The notes under the pieces: generated by a model
What the model was told of the DNA's origin: nothing
What the model saw: only the letters and a program-made list of their open reading frames with translations
Database searches by the model: none
Position numbers and translations under genes: made by a program
Shown: positions 12,430 through 24,720 of the stretch, piece after piece
How positions within the stretch are numbered: the stretch's first letter is position 1
Layout: every line of letters begins with the position of its first letter
Assembly: GCA_025677815.1 (NCBI GenBank)
Contig: JAIXMP010000013.1
Location: 1,151,100-1,215,099, forward strand
Source: Phascolomyces articulosus
Lineage: Eukaryota > Mucoromycota > Mucoromycetes > Mucorales > Lichtheimiaceae
Direction: 5' to 3'
Length of the DNA stretch: 64,000 nucleotides

Positions 12430-13929
12430 TTCTTATGGAAGATTACTTCAATGAAGATTTGCCTCCACGATGAAAAAACTTTTCGACGCCAATTCCATAT
12501 GCGACGCGAATTGTTCTTACGTATTTGTGACCAATTTCAGGTACTTTCAACAATGGCATGATTGCTGCCGGTCGTTGAAACTATTTCGTCGCGCCATTAT
12601 TACTGTAATATTCTCTATCACAAATAAACCCTAGCATAAATAATCTTATATAAACAAATACAATAACCTTGATATCGAAATAATATTGGATCCATGTATC
12701 TATCATAATACATTGGTACCTTCTCCATGTATAAAGAATAATCCAATAATACTAACTTTATACCCATATAAAATTTATATATCAAATACAGACCCAAAAA
12801 TATTAAAGGGATTATAAATATCAATATCCATGAATATACATTAACCCATAGAACCAGGGTCATAGAATAATTTTGTATAAATAGTATTTTATTTTATAAT
12901 GTATAGAGGGTATCTACAGTATTATCATTAAAGATTATAATTGATTTCCCAAGATTTTTATTGTTTTTATTTCTTATTTGCTTTACTTTATTACCTATAC
13001 GTCAACATGTCATTTGGTGAGGAGTACCTCCGTTCGTCCAATGAGGATGGTTGGAGGTGTTTAATTGTCATTGGAGAGCAACGTGGGTTTCCTGGTATGC
13101 TTGATTCGGTGGATTGTATGCATTGGAGATGGAAGAATGGTCCCAAGGCTTGGCATGGAATGTTTACGTTAGGTAAAGAAGGTGGTGTAACGGTGATTCT
13201 GGAGGCTGTTGCTTCGCAATATTTATGGATATGGCATTTGTTTTTCGGTGTACCTGGGTCAAATAATGATCTCAACGTCTTACATAAATCCCCTATGTTT
13301 GACGATGTTATTTATGGTCGTGCACCTAGTGTAAACTATAGTGTCAACGGCCATGAATACAACATGGGATATTATTTGGCTGATGGTATTTACCCTTCTT
13401 AGGCTACCATGGTCAAGGCTATACCGTATCCAACAGGAAACAAACAAAAGGTATGTTTAATAAATTAATTATATAGTCTACGGAAAGGTGAATATACGAA
13501 ACCACAAAACACGAACATATCCCTAAATCATCAATCATATGAGCATAGCATTTCAAGGCAAGACAAGAAGGTGCAAGAAAGGACATTGAACGTGTTTTTG
13601 GGGTTTTGCAGGCACGATTTGCTATTGTAAGAGAGCCGACACGTACGTGGTCTGTTGCTGAACTTTCCAACATCATGACTACGTGTATCATTCTTCATAA
13701 TATGATTGTTGAAGATGAAAGAAATAATTATGAGGTTCAAAATGATGAGTCATTTGATTATGAGCAATGTTCTTTTACAGTTTCTCAGTCATTTTCTCGC
13801 GATAATGAAGCTAGTGAACATGTAATTCATTCTCGCAGAAATGATTTAAGAAACAGTTTTGTTCATTTTCGATTACAGGACGATCTTGTTGAACACCTAT
13901 GGCAAAATCATGGCGAAAGCTCTGAATAA
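12430..13929 (+). pseudogene. PIF/Harbinger transposase (plant-transposon type, DDE), broken
   Basis: N-terminal remnant at 12430-12610 (EDYFNED, then in another frame FHMRRELFLRICDQFQ and QYFQQWHDCCRSLKL) matches the start of this family. About 400 nt of unrelated or decayed DNA follows. From 13008 the core reads FGEEYLRSS, then DSVDCMHWRW (first Asp), GVPGSNNDLNVL (second Asp), GYYLADGIYPS, then TAG at 13400 where the family has a conserved Trp (GIYP-x-W-A-T), i.e. TGG to TAG. An intron-like gap (GTATGT near 13451 to a CATAG acceptor near 13550) is followed by EGARKDIERVFGVLQARFAI (catalytic Glu) and ILHNMIVEDER. The DDE residues survive, but the stop, a frameshift and a missing segment make it non-functional. 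Confidence 0.8.
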
Positions 13930-14089
13930 ACATTTCTTATTTCTTTCACATAGTACTTACCTCTCCTTTCATATGCAATAAAAGAAATGCTTTACAAATG
14001 TTTATTATACTATTCACTGGTCTCTTGGATTTCATTTGCCTCTCGGATTTGGTTATCATCCTCAGCCGTTTCTCTACCCTAACCGTCTC

Positions 14090-14580
14090 TTCTACACCCA
14101 CTTCTTCTCCCTCCATTCTTTCTCTCTTCTTCTTCTTTTTCTCTCCATTCTTCTCAGAATTTTATCATGCATTCTCTCATAATATAAACGTTGGAATGCA
14201 GTCATGTTAGTCATATCCACACTCATGATCGCATGATCTGACATGACCTTAGAACTTACAGCAATTTTCTTCAAGTGAGCGATTCTATCCCTTTTAAAAA
14301 GGCTTTTCTCTCAAACCAACTCAAACTCCTGCTCCTTTAACTCAATTACCCTTTCTTCATCAATCTGTGCGTTGTTGTTCTGCCCTTTCTCGTGCCAGAG
14401 CCTTGATGGTGGCCGATTGGTCTTGCATCAAATGGCGACATCTTCTTTGGGGAGTGTTGGTCTGCTTCTCCTTCCATGCTTTCCACTTCTGCTCGTCCTT
14501 GAGAAGATCCCAACAGTACTACATCCTCCACCTCTTCATACTCCTATGGGCCTCCTCCTCAAACGCAGCCATAAATAGAA
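14090..14580 (-). pseudogene. Harbinger-associated Myb/NAM-associated-type DNA-binding protein, broken
   Basis: Read on the minus strand, three frames must be joined. One frame has YCWDLLKDEQKWKAWKEK (about 14530-14470), a second has KKMSPFDARPIG (about 14460-14415), and a third has IDEERVIELKEQEFELV then AHLKKIAVSSKVMSDHAIMS and YYERMHDKILRRMERKRRRR (about 14365-14100). The order HCW-LLKD, ARPIG, then a charged helix with a MS-D-x-M/T-A-x-QR block is that of the C-terminal region of Harbinger accessory proteins (NAM-associated domain). The N-terminal Myb domain is not visible. At least two frameshifts and one stop are needed to explain the present sequence. Confidence 0.6.
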
Positions 14581-14590
14581 AGAAATGATA

Positions 14591-16348
14591 TCAACTTTTG
14601 GTTAGCTCTTCTTCCAACTCCTGAAAGCCAGAAAGAAAAAAGGACGATTTAATGATAGCTTCACCATCAATAAGAAGAACGACAATACATGCACGGCACA
14701 ATCTCATATTCAAAGCCGACTCAAATAATGTTAAATAAAATGGCATATATTAAAAAAAAAGTCATGTAACTAGCCAAACCAGGAAATCACTAGTAACCAT
14801 TGACATTTGACTTTTTGTGTTACTTTTTACCAAGCCAATACTTCATTTCACTTGCAAAAAAAAGGGTTTGTTGTTTTCATATCTATAGTATATTCCATTC
14901 GAAATGAATGAGAATTGAATACAAATGTGTGATTCTGTAACACCTTTACATAAAAAGCCGCGGTAATCTATACTATCTATAGTTAAGATGAGGTGGGGGT
15001 GTTAATAAAGAAAAGTGTAGCACTTATTAATTATTTACAATCATTCTATTTGCATAAGATGGAACAAAACAAGTCTATGAGATTCTTTATTTATTGTCAC
15101 TATACCAATATGAGTAGGATTACTTTTGGTTAGAGTGGAACTGAGTGAATCACAAACGCATGTCCGTGAGAGTATATATTATATCCATTTTTGCATAAGA
15201 TTGAATCCGGTGTATATTCCGTGACAGACGAACTTTTTTTTCTCTTTAATATATATATAAACATCATTTATGTCCACCATTCTTGATATAATGATACTGA
15301 TAAATCTTTAAACATTTAAAGAAAATGATTTACGTACCTTTTTTTTACATTATACATGCCAATCAAAAAGTATCTTGTTATGCGGGTAACAAATGTAGGC
15401 TTAGCAATGATGGGCGTCGTTCTATTTATGATGGGGGTTTTTTCTTTCATGGTTTTATAAAAAGATGAGCCATCGTACTACTACTACGTACCATTTGACA
15501 ATTCAACATATAGAAAGAGAAAGCTCTCGTACACACCTTGATATATATACTGTACCATTCAATTCGTATATATAATACCACCTTTTTAAGATGGGAGATT
15601 GGAAAATTACTTTATAAGCCAATTTCTGGGTTTGCATATCTATTTTGATTGGCAAAATAAAAAAAAAAAAAACTTGTTTTTATCTGGAATATAAGCGCTA
15701 TTGTTTATTCTCACGCGCCACCTAACTCGCATATTACATGAGGTATATTTAAATGTATTATTACATGTACTTGATTCATCACGTCTGTATAATATATATA
15801 TAACGATAATGGAGATTGAACGAAAATGGACTGCGCCGTTCGTTTCTAATAATGGTACAAGGTAGGACAATCAGTTACACAGCACGGTAAGTGATTTGGA
15901 TAAAAAAAAAGACACTTCTTTAAATCGAAGATACTTTTGGTTAATAGATTCTTTAAAACAAAAAAGGCTTTTTCCTCCTTATTTTTTATTGTTATAAGTA
16001 TTAATAGTATTATGATATTATTGTTATAGTATTGAAATGATGAGTAATAATAAGGTACGTAGTGATATATGGTATTATATTTCTCCTTCCTATAATATAT
16101 TAGTGATGAATGAATGAAAGGCTGAGCCTCTTCCAAAAGATCATTACTATATATTGACAAATGTGCCATGCATGTGCAACAATTGGATAATAAGTCCATT
16201 TTGAAGGTCTTTTTTTTTTATCTTTGAACCCTATTTATATATAAAAAGACTTTCTCGTTTTTATTCCCTTTTTTTTTTTTTTTTTACTTTTTTTTTTCTT
16301 TTGGATTTCTTTGTCACTGAAATAGTATCGGTTTCGACCCCGTTCATC
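14591..16348. other. Intergenic region
   Basis: About 1.75 kb without a convincing gene on either strand. It probably contains the right end of the Harbinger relic and the promoter of the UPF0658 gene. A long T tract (16269-16285 and 16289-16297) directly precedes that gene's first exon. Confidence 0.5.
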
Positions 16349-18206
16349 ATGTTTTGGTCGCGTAGTAACCCTCTTTTTAAAACAAACGATTCTATCATAA
16401 CTTTGGCACTGGTGAGTGCTGAAGCTATCATTATATGTTTCTTGGAAGGGTTTGTGGTTATGAATCACTTGAACTTAGTGAGCAATTGTTCCATGGATCG
16501 CAATGGCGAAGGTAAAAAAAAAAAATTGTTTTGACACGAGAGAAAAGTTATTTTTGTTGACTCAAATAATAATATTTTATTTTTATTTTTTTTTGGTTTC
16601 AGGTGTAAGTGAATCTGATTTAATCTATCATTCACTCTTTATCGTTGCTCAAGTGTTCCAAGTATTACTATGTGTTGACGCTCTTTATCAAAAGAATACG
16701 GGTAAGAAGTATTCATATATATATATATGCTATAAAGTGGGCTTAGATTGCATAATATATTTTTATATATGCTAAGCAAAAAAATCATCATCTGACGAAC
16801 ACTTTTTACTCATCTCCTATTCTAAAAAACAAAAATGAATTAGCTCAATTGATTACTTTGGTGGCATTTGGATTTCTTGTTGTTGGTAAGTTTTTAATAT
16901 ATTATGATTGACACTGTATATCATAAGATCACTCATCATTAAAATATCCTTTTATAGTGTAAGCCAAATAGATCAAAAAAAAAGTTTTGTGATTGTTTGA
17001 CAAAATCCTATTTTTGGGTATAACTCTAATATTTTTTTTTTTTTAGCTATGGTGGGATTCAGCTTGAACAACATATGATTCTTGAAGAAGTTGGATGGTA
17101 AATTGTTCAAAAAAGAAAAAAAATATATATCATGGATAAAATGTGTGATTGAATCAATCATATACTAAAAAAATAGAGGATAATATTTAAAGTGGTGAAA
17201 TAGAACTTTGGAATCCTGTTGAAGCGCGCTGGCCAGATACAGAAGCAGGACAACAAGCAGCCATTTCATATTATCGAAGCAAGATGCTTCCACTTGAATA
17301 TACCATTATTGCATTAATTCCAAGTTTCTTTTTAGTGATTGGATTTTTTGCTTGGAGATTGCGAAAGGAGTTTGCATGGGATAATTATCGAAACTTTTCA
17401 GCCGATATGAGGTAATAATATTACAAAAAGAGTCTTTTCCTTTGAGCCTGTGTAACTTTAACCAAAAGGATGAATCGGATTATTTGGAGGGGGAAAGTTT
17501 CACTTACCCATTATTCTCTCTCTCTCTATTGAATAGGATCCGCAATGCATTGATTATTACCAGTGTTTTATTAACACTTTTAAAACTTGATTTTTATTTT
17601 GTTTTCTCGTATGCAGCTCAATTAATTCCATCACAAAAACTTCAATATGATGAAACCATAGCAGAAACGATTCTTGTCTTTATATTAGGAGCCCTGGGAT
17701 TAAGTGTGGCTATGCTTGCTGTGTATCGTGAAAACATGATTATGATGGGTTCCTTTATCCTGGGTTGTGTTGCTGCCTTTGCTTACTTGTTATACACACT
17801 TGTCCGAATTACAATTCCGCGAACCGGTCCCCTGGATCCATACCAATTTACCCGTCGATTCTTGATCTTTACCGTCGTAGTCACTATGGCTTTGACACTC
17901 CTTACCATGTCTGTGGCTATCAAAGCCTTTTTGAATCTAAAGAATGGTATTCGAATCTTTTCTCATAAATCGGCACAAAAAGATAATCAAAAACATCATA
18001 CTGGATTACCCATCGATCAATCTTCTTCCATTGATGAGATGGAAATGGGCGATCAACAACATTCTCAACAAGGATTTATTAAACAGGACAAGACTTTATT
18101 GGAAGGACACAGTGATGATAATGGTTATCAATATCAAGATGGAAATAATAATCATGCATCTTCAAGAAGGCATCCTCCTAATGATGATATGTGGACAATT
18201 GAATAA
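16349..18206 (+). CDS. UPF0658 Golgi apparatus membrane protein (414 aa, 7 exons incl. a 1-nt exon)
   Basis: Polytopic membrane protein of the fungal UPF0658 family, which is annotated as Golgi-located; its biochemical role is unknown. Exons are 16349-16511, 16603-16701, 16844-16885, 16958 (one base), 17047-17097, 17193-17411 and 17537-18206 (1,245 nt). About eight hydrophobic segments are seen, for example [50 protein letters not shown] and [17 protein letters not shown]. The family-like block [19 protein letters not shown] then [12 protein letters not shown] lies in the middle, and the C-terminus is a hydrophilic His/Gln/Asn-rich tail. Joining exon 3 directly to 17047 gives a stop after 11 codons. 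Inserting T16958, which sits between a TTTTATAG acceptor and a GTAAGC donor, restores [16 protein letters not shown]. Start ATG 16349 was chosen because the frame upstream is a poly-T tract. Confidence 0.82.
16958..16958 (+). other. Candidate one-nucleotide micro-exon
   Basis: The base T at 16958 is preceded by CCTTTTATAG and followed by GTAAGCC. The upstream intron (16886-16957) starts GTAAGT. The downstream intron (16959-17046) starts GTAAGC, has CTAAT at 17026-17030 and ends in a T-rich tract plus AG. Including exactly this base (G|T|C = Val) is the only splice arrangement I can find that keeps the UPF0658 frame. Confidence 0.6.
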
Positions 18207-20155
18207 GTGATGATTATGATTATTCGTATTTTTTTTTTTTTTACTCAAAAGCAATTTTCTATACAAGTAATATCATATCAGAATCGTATGGAAGGTTGTT
18301 CCTGTTCTTATTATTTATGTTATTATAGCTTCATTTCTTATATATACATATTATTATTATTATTACATTATTATTAGTATTAGTATTAATATTTGATTCT
18401 GTTCCTTTTTTTCTTCACTCTTCCAATATATATATACATTATGTACTTACCTATGTAAACCATATCAAAAAAAAGTATTAAATGGATTGCTTTGTGTTCT
18501 ATTATTTGTTTTTATGGATGTTTCAAAAAAGGAAAAGTTCTTTTTATGTTACTCTTCGCATTACCAAATATATACATAAAACCATGTACGATCCATTTAA
18601 TTATTGGACAACAAAGTAATAATTTATAAGGTTACGTAAACAAAGATGCAGTGTGATCTTTGCATGATGCATCTTATTCAATGATATACTATTATTATTA
18701 TTGCCATGGAGGATAGATATATTCATCTATAAATGGTACCATAAATAATCAAGAATCGTTTATCTTCATCACATTTTTTTGAATATAATTTAAAATAGTG
18801 TGGAAAATTCAAAAAGAAAAGTCCATATAATGGATCGCTTGACTTTTTTTTTTTTCATGCAATTAACTCAGAAGAAAGAGTTTCATTGATTTATAAGATT
18901 AACCATCAAGGACAAAAAGGAAAGTTTTAACATCTTCTTGTTCTCCTATAATAATAATAATAATGGATATTTAGGAATCCTTGTGTATTTGAACAATGGT
19001 GAGCAATAGATTGCTGTTATTGTATTATGGAATAAAAAAATACAATATACACATATGTAAAAAGGATCGATAACGCGTAATTTTCTCCTTTGCTTTTTTA
19101 TTCTTCTCAGAGACATGTTGAATGTTGAATTCTTCTTATGGAACTATGATCATATATAAGGAAAGTAAAAAAAAAAAAAAAAAAAAAAAACTTTAAAAAA
19201 CTTTAAAAAACCCTAAAGGAGATAATGACAGAAGGAAGAGTAAACCGTTGCTCCGCTCCCGAGAACTACTACTATTACAAGCATCTTTAATTTTAAACTT
19301 GTCCACATAAGTAAACAAGACAGATTGATAATATATTCATGTAATTACTAGATAGTATATCTTATATAAAGTAGCACATATTGCGTCATATTCCACACAT
19401 GATCAAATGAATTCACTTCATCGTAAAAATAGCAAAATAATATATGAATAAAGACTGTTGTTTTTTGTTTGTTTGTTTACTTTCTCTGAAAGTGTAACCG
19501 AGAAATCTGTTTATATTATTTGTATAGTTTCTTTAAACCCCTTCTCTTCATCCTTTTCCTTCTTACTCTCCACAGTTATAATCATTTTCTACTTGAAAAT
19601 AAATAAAAATTAGTCTCTCCTTGTATGGTACCTCCTTCCTTTTTACTACGACGTGGATCTTAAAGTAAAACAATAGAATGTATCGTTCAGTCCTGCTAAA
19701 GATTACTAAGTTTGGCTGCTGGACATGAAGTTTAGCTCCCCTGCTTTTTCACTTTCCATAATTGCAAAAAAAAAAAAAAAAAAATGGGTAGAACACCTTT
19801 ATGCAGCCAAGTTTCACAAAAGATACACCCCATCTAGTTTAATTCTTTAGTATACAATCTACAAAAAAGTAAGTGTCTTGGATAAATATCAATTTTATGA
19901 CCATCATTAAAATGTGGGTTCATCATGCTTCGCTTTTTTAAAAAAAATACAGAGGAAAGGGAACCTTCTTTTTTTGGGGGGAGTGATCAAAAAAAAAAAA
20001 AAAAAGTCACCCGGTAGGTTGAATGGATGATGAATTGAGGGGAATTGATCGGATTGGTTGTTAAAATAAAAACGCGTATCCAATTTTAGTTGTATTTGCT
20101 GGGTTCTTTTTTTACTTCTTATTTTATTTCATTTTCTTTCTTTCTTTTTTTTTTT
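18207..20155. other. AT-rich intergenic region
   Basis: Nearly 2 kb with no coding signal. It contains ATT/TTA microsatellites (18350-18395), a 24-A run near 19168-19190, another A run near 19767-19784 and a G-run/A-run at 19976-20005. It holds the 3' UTR of the UPF0658 gene and the promoter of the PX gene. No tRNA or rRNA signature was seen. Confidence 0.55.
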
Positions 20156-21653
20156 ATGGATTACCAAAAGCGCCTGACCGAACTTTTGGAATTATGCCAA
20201 GAAGCATGGGTCAATTTGAGACAACAGCAACAGTATCTTTCTAATACCACATTACAACATTCGGCTCAAGATCTGCATCTTGGTATTAAACAACTTGTAC
20301 AGCTTCAAGATGCTTTAGACGATAATGATTCTAATAGCGACGATCCCGAATGGCGGATGCATGCTGATAATATTATGGATAATGTTCGAGAACGTCTTCA
20401 ATACGCCATGAGTGGTAAGAAAATATTATTGTTCTTTTTTTTTCAATGAAAATAGAATGCAAGTTTTTTTTATAAAACTAATTCCATATTTTATAATATA
20501 TAAAAAAAAACAATAAAAAAATAAAATAAAAAAAGATCGTGCATGTAGTAATAATTGTGAACCAGCACCAACAAACGTTCAATCATCTGCATCCACACCA
20601 ATTATGGCAACTAGCTCATCGACATCCACGTTCGGAACTACACCATCACTTTTATCAGGCGAGCGACATAGTAGTAGTGCATCCTCTACATCATCTATTA
20701 TTAATACAAGTATACCCGAAGAACACGGAGATATGGATGAGGATGAATATGAAGAGAATAGTAAATTACAACGAACGTTTGGTCGACGATCGATTATTGT
20801 CGAAGATTGGAAATTACCACCTTCCCCTCCTCCTTCTACTTCTAGTACTCGAAGAATTCCAAAACTATTTAAAGGTTTAAAATCCACTCGGTCCACGCCG
20901 TTACCTGGAACATCACAGATTAGTTTATTTAATTGTGATGATAATAATGAACGTCGCGAATTATTTGCATCAGATGCTATTGTCAATCATCCATTACGAA
21001 TAGGTGTTGGGTAAATTTATTATCTTCTCCTTCCTCTTTCCTCCTCTCCCCCCAAAACACTCACTTCTCCTCCGTCCCCGTCCCCCTTTTCAAAACTGTT
21101 AAGGAAACATTTTTACATATTTTTACCAAATTTGTTAAACCGCTAATCACTTTTTTATATAAAATATATATCCCTTAGTTACGGAAGTTATATTTGTTAT
21201 AATTGTACAGTACTAAGTGATAAGGTAAATTAAATTTTAAAAAAAGTCATCCTATATTATTATTACTCTCATTTTGAGAAATAAATGATTAATATATATA
21301 TTATTATTATTAGGGTCCACCTATATCTGTTCGTAAACGATATTCTGATTTTGTTGACTTACGAGATGAATTGGTAAAACGATACCCAAGACTTAAAACA
21401 AGTATACCCAAACTACCTCCAAAAAAGGTTGTAGGTAATGTATCATCTTCATACATAATATATTTTAGAATGTACCACAAAATTTATATTAGATAGAGAT
21501 AATTTAATAAGAATGTAATTATATTTGACAGGCAAATTTACACCATCGTTCGTTGAACAAAGACGTCGAGATTTGGAATATTTTTTCAAATATGTAGTTT
21601 TGCATCCAACTATAGGAAACAGTGCCACTATCACTCATTGGATAGCACCTTAA
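20156..21653 (+). CDS. PX-domain protein, YPT35-like (340 aa, 5 exons)
   Basis: PX domains bind phosphoinositides, usually PtdIns3P on endosomes. Exons are 20156-20414, 20536-21010, 21179-21224, 21314-21434 and 21532-21653 (1,023 nt, all in frame). Residues 1-90 form a helical region (ELLELCQEAWVNLRQQQQ). Residues 95-200 are Ser/Thr-rich and disordered with an acidic DEDEYEEN patch. The PX domain is C-terminal (about 205-340): HPLRIGVGYGSYICYNC, then ISVRKRYSDFVDLRDEL (the conserved RRY/RYSDF site), KTSIPKLPPKK (the Pro-rich loop) and FVEQRRRDLEYFFKYV. The domain order and the short C-terminal position resemble yeast Ypt35, which acts at vacuole/endosome contact sites. The localisation here is an inference. 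ATG 20156 follows a T-rich leader. Confidence 0.85.
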
Positions 21654-22066
21654 AATATTACTTGTAACTTACATCTATATTTTATATATATATATATATA
21701 CTTTCCTTTCTTATTATTCGTATCACTATTATTATTATTATTATTATTATTCTATTATTTTTATTCGTTATAGTAGTCTATAGTCATAGACTCTATTATT
21801 GGATCTTTTTATATTTCAATCACACAAATAGTTCATCACCATATAATCCCTTTTTCACGTACCCTTTATCCTTCAAAGATTATGTGATAGTAAATATTTA
21901 TATATCTTTTTTTTTTGTATGTATATATATTGTATGTGACATTACGTATGTGCTTTGTGTGTGGGGGAAGTTTTTTGTTTTCTGTACATTTCTGCTAATT
22001 ATTTATCATATATCTTTTTTTTCTTAAATTATATATTGTATAAACATTTGATATATAAATAATATA
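21654..22066. other. Short convergent intergenic region
   Basis: About 410 bp between the convergent stops of the PX and rhomboid genes. It contains (AT)n near 21683-21700 and (ATT)n near 21727-21751; no coding signal. It should hold both 3' UTRs. Confidence 0.6.
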
Positions 22067-23998
22067 TTACATATCACACCAATTATTAACAGGGAGACAT
22101 GACAGGTATTTGCATCCAGGACAAATCTATATAGAATATTGGGTGTTAGAATTATTTATCATAATTATTGTTAGAAGATTCTATATATATATAATTACCT
22201 GAGATGGATCGCTTGCTTTATAAAATGCATTAATGGTAACGGCAAATAGGATGATGAGAATAACAAAGGCTGCAGCCCGAATACCCCATGTGATCATCTT
22301 CCCTTTCTTTGCCATATTGGGACGCATAGGTGCTATTAATGCACCCATCACAATGCCAATGACAAATCCTCCTATATATAATACATTACAAAATGGAGTT
22401 TAGTACCCAAAAAAAAAAAATAGCGTGATGAAGAAGGCAAGGAAAAAAAGAAATAATCATTTTGGTTACCTAAATGACAGAAATTATCTAGACCAGGGAG
22501 TAACCCAAGTACCAAAGAAATAATGGTAACTATTAAGAGTTTAAGCAATTCCCGAACAGGTTGATGAATGGTTTTCCAATTAACAATCACATCAATAAAC
22601 ATGTATCCAATTAATCCAAAAAGTGCACCTGAACAACCCATACTAGCTATCCATATGAAAATAAATAAAAAGGTGTTAATACCACATTCAATAGCATGAT
22701 GCACACACACTCTCTCTCTCCAACATCTAATTTTGTTTTTGAGATTCTAAACAGATAAAAAGAAAGAAAATATATATATATATATATACCTGTTGTTGAT
22801 TGTGACATGATAGAACTCAATACAAAACCCCAAATACCAGAAGCCATGTAGAGAAGAATATATCTTGGAGCACCAAGTACACATTCCAGATCTGCACCTA
22901 ATCTTAAATGACATAACATGTTCATGATATAATGTACAATACCAGCATGTAAAAAGATAGGTGTAATAAATCGAAATGATTGATCAGGTTCACTTCCTCC
23001 AAATCCACCAAAACCACACATTTCTTCCACAGTACATGTTTCTGATTCATGAAAACAATTTTGAAATGGTGTTGTAGGTGTAAATTCTGGAATAGAACGC
23101 ATACAAGGTGTGAATCTTGCACCCATATTGATCAATACCTAAAAAAAAATCATGCCATTCGTCCCCGATCCCTTTTTTCTTTAATACGATTGGATAAAGG
23201 ACGATAATAATAAATATATATAAAAAAGAAAAAACATACAGGAAAACTTGGACCGATCATTGGATTAAATGTTGGACTTGTTGCAATAACACTTCCCGTC
23301 ATTTGAGAGTTTTTTACAAATTCCACAATTAAAACAATCAACATGGCTAAACCTGATAACCAACTAAACCATGGACGACGTACTGGACCCAATAATAAAC
23401 GCATACCCAAATTTCTTTTATCAGCAGGATCCATAGGTTGCTGCAAATAAGGAGGATAAGAGGTACCACCTGTTTGAGGGGAAGGATGATGTTGTGGTTG
23501 TGAAGGTAAAGCCTTATTTTGATGAGGATCTTCATCTGCAGATTCAAGACGCATAAATCCATCTGAACGTAAAGAAGATTTAGCAGCATTACCATAATAT
23601 GCAGGTTCATTGGTATTTGTATTTGTATTTCGATATAAATCATGACCCATATCTTCTACCGCGGTCTTTTCTCCGGCGTCATTCTTGTTGTTATAAAAAG
23701 TGTCTGCTCCAAAGTTTCGAGGATTGGCGGATGAATATTCACTAGTGGTTGATGATACATGCATAGGCATGGGAGGTGGTACTGGGGATGGATAACCTGT
23801 TGATGATTCAGCATAAAGAGGAGATGGAATGATGGAAGGTGATTTTGCAGCAAATTGTACATGAGGGGATCCGGTTGTATCGTGCAAAGGAATATCCGTT
23901 GCTGTACCGGGATCATCCCAGTTTCTTCGTGATGTAGGTGGTGGTGAATGAAGATATTGTGCAGCAAATCCTGGATTCACGTTTTGATCACGATCCAT
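22067..23998 (-). CDS. Rhomboid family intramembrane serine protease (505 aa, 5 exons)
   Basis: Rhomboid proteases cleave substrates inside membranes with a Ser-His dyad. Exons are 23998-23240, 23138-22790, 22646-22470, 22371-22199 and 22126-22067 (1,518 nt). Residues 1-205 are a cytosolic Pro/Ser/Asn-rich tail. The first membrane segment follows (WLSGLAMLIVLIVEFV). Then comes a luminal Cys-containing loop (CMRSIPEF...CFHESETCTVEEMCGF), the FLHAGIVHYIMNML segment, the catalytic GCSGALFG with Ser375, and DNFCHLGG with His427. The last exon (ICPGCKYLSCLPVNNW) resembles the C-terminus of other fungal rhomboids. Both catalytic residues are present, so this is predicted to be an active protease rather than an iRhom-type pseudoprotease. 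The membrane is probably Golgi/ER/plasma membrane rather than mitochondrial, since no targeting sequence is seen. Confidence 0.92.
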
Positions 23999-24458
23999 AT
24001 TATTATTATTTTTTTTGAAAAAAAAAAAAAATAAAGTAGAAAACAAGTTAAAAAAGGAACAGGTTCAAAAAAAATAAAAAAGGAGACACAAGAAAATTCT
24101 TGGCGATCTTAATTTAGAGACTAAAAAATCAGCCTCATAGGAAAAATTGAATGTGGTTATTTGGAACTAAATATCTATTATGTCTTTAGTGAAAGCCATG
24201 GTCGATATTTCATAAACGATGATGAAAAACAATAAGTTAATTTATTAAATAAATTATAATTTCTAAAATAAACATGACCCCGAGGATTACTTGGTAACTC
24301 TCTCTCTCTCTCTCTTTCTTTCTCTTTCTCTAGTCAGTATTGTAATCTTTATACATAATGGCTGATGGTTACACAAAAGATGGGTTCAAACAAAAATAAA
24401 ACACAAATATCTATACATAGAATCATTCTCCTATTACTTATTGTCGTGTTTGTAGTAT
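23999..24458. other. AT-rich spacer with a CT microsatellite
   Basis: Upstream region of the rhomboid gene. It contains A runs (24016-24030) and a (CT/CTTT)n tract at about 24298-24332. No gene is seen. Confidence 0.55.
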
Positions 24459-24650
24459 CCAAGGTTTTAAGACACACACTTAAAATCACTATGGCGCAGG
24501 TAAAAAAAAAATTATCCTGATTTTGGAAATTTGCAAGTCGCACTATTCAAAAAATTGTAAATCGCGTAACAACTTTTAATTCAAGTCAAGAAAATAAAAA
24601 AAAATGAACTCCTAGTAGCAATCTTACTCCCAATACTTCATTTCTGTTGC
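24459..24650 (+). repeat. Left terminal inverted repeat
   Basis: Shares CCA(A)GGTTTTAAGACACACA and the inward blocks with 26650-26915. Compared with the right arm it has lost internal segments. Its GTCGCA-type units at 24538, 24561 (ATCGCG) and 24584 (GTCAAG, degenerate) are 23 nt apart. Confidence 0.8.
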
Positions 24651-24651
24651 C

Positions 24652-24720
24652 ATGGCAAGTCAATCTTCACAAACTGCAACTAATCTCAACACAGAAGAGC
24701 GTGAGAAACTCAAACTTCCA
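24652..24720 (+). other. Possible first exon inside the transposon
   Basis: ATG 24652 opens a short protein-like frame (MASQSSQTATNLNTEEREKL) that reaches a possible GTAAAT donor near 24723. No partner exon could be joined with confidence, so this remains a weak candidate for a plus-strand gene of the element. Confidence 0.2.

Larger units (their letters stand above)
12428..14590. mobile_element. Decayed PIF/Harbinger DNA transposon with two convergent genes
   Basis: The PIF/Harbinger superfamily codes for a DDE transposase and a separate Myb/SANT-like DNA-binding protein. Both are recognisable here in convergent orientation: transposase on the plus strand (12430-13929) and the C-terminal part of the DNA-binding partner on the minus strand (14580-14090). 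Each carries nonsense or frameshift lesions and the transposase has lost its middle-N-terminal part. Terminal inverted repeats and the 3-bp target duplication were not found, so the outer limits are approximate. Confidence 0.75.

Noticed and set aside
13398..13402. Possible stop-codon recoding in the Harbinger transposase
   Set aside because: The TAG replaces a conserved Trp by one transition, and other lesions are present, so simple decay explains it.
20539..20986. Alternative frames of 110-135 codons on both strands over the PX gene
   Set aside because: They overlap exon 2 of the PX protein, whose frame continues across four introns into a clear PX domain.
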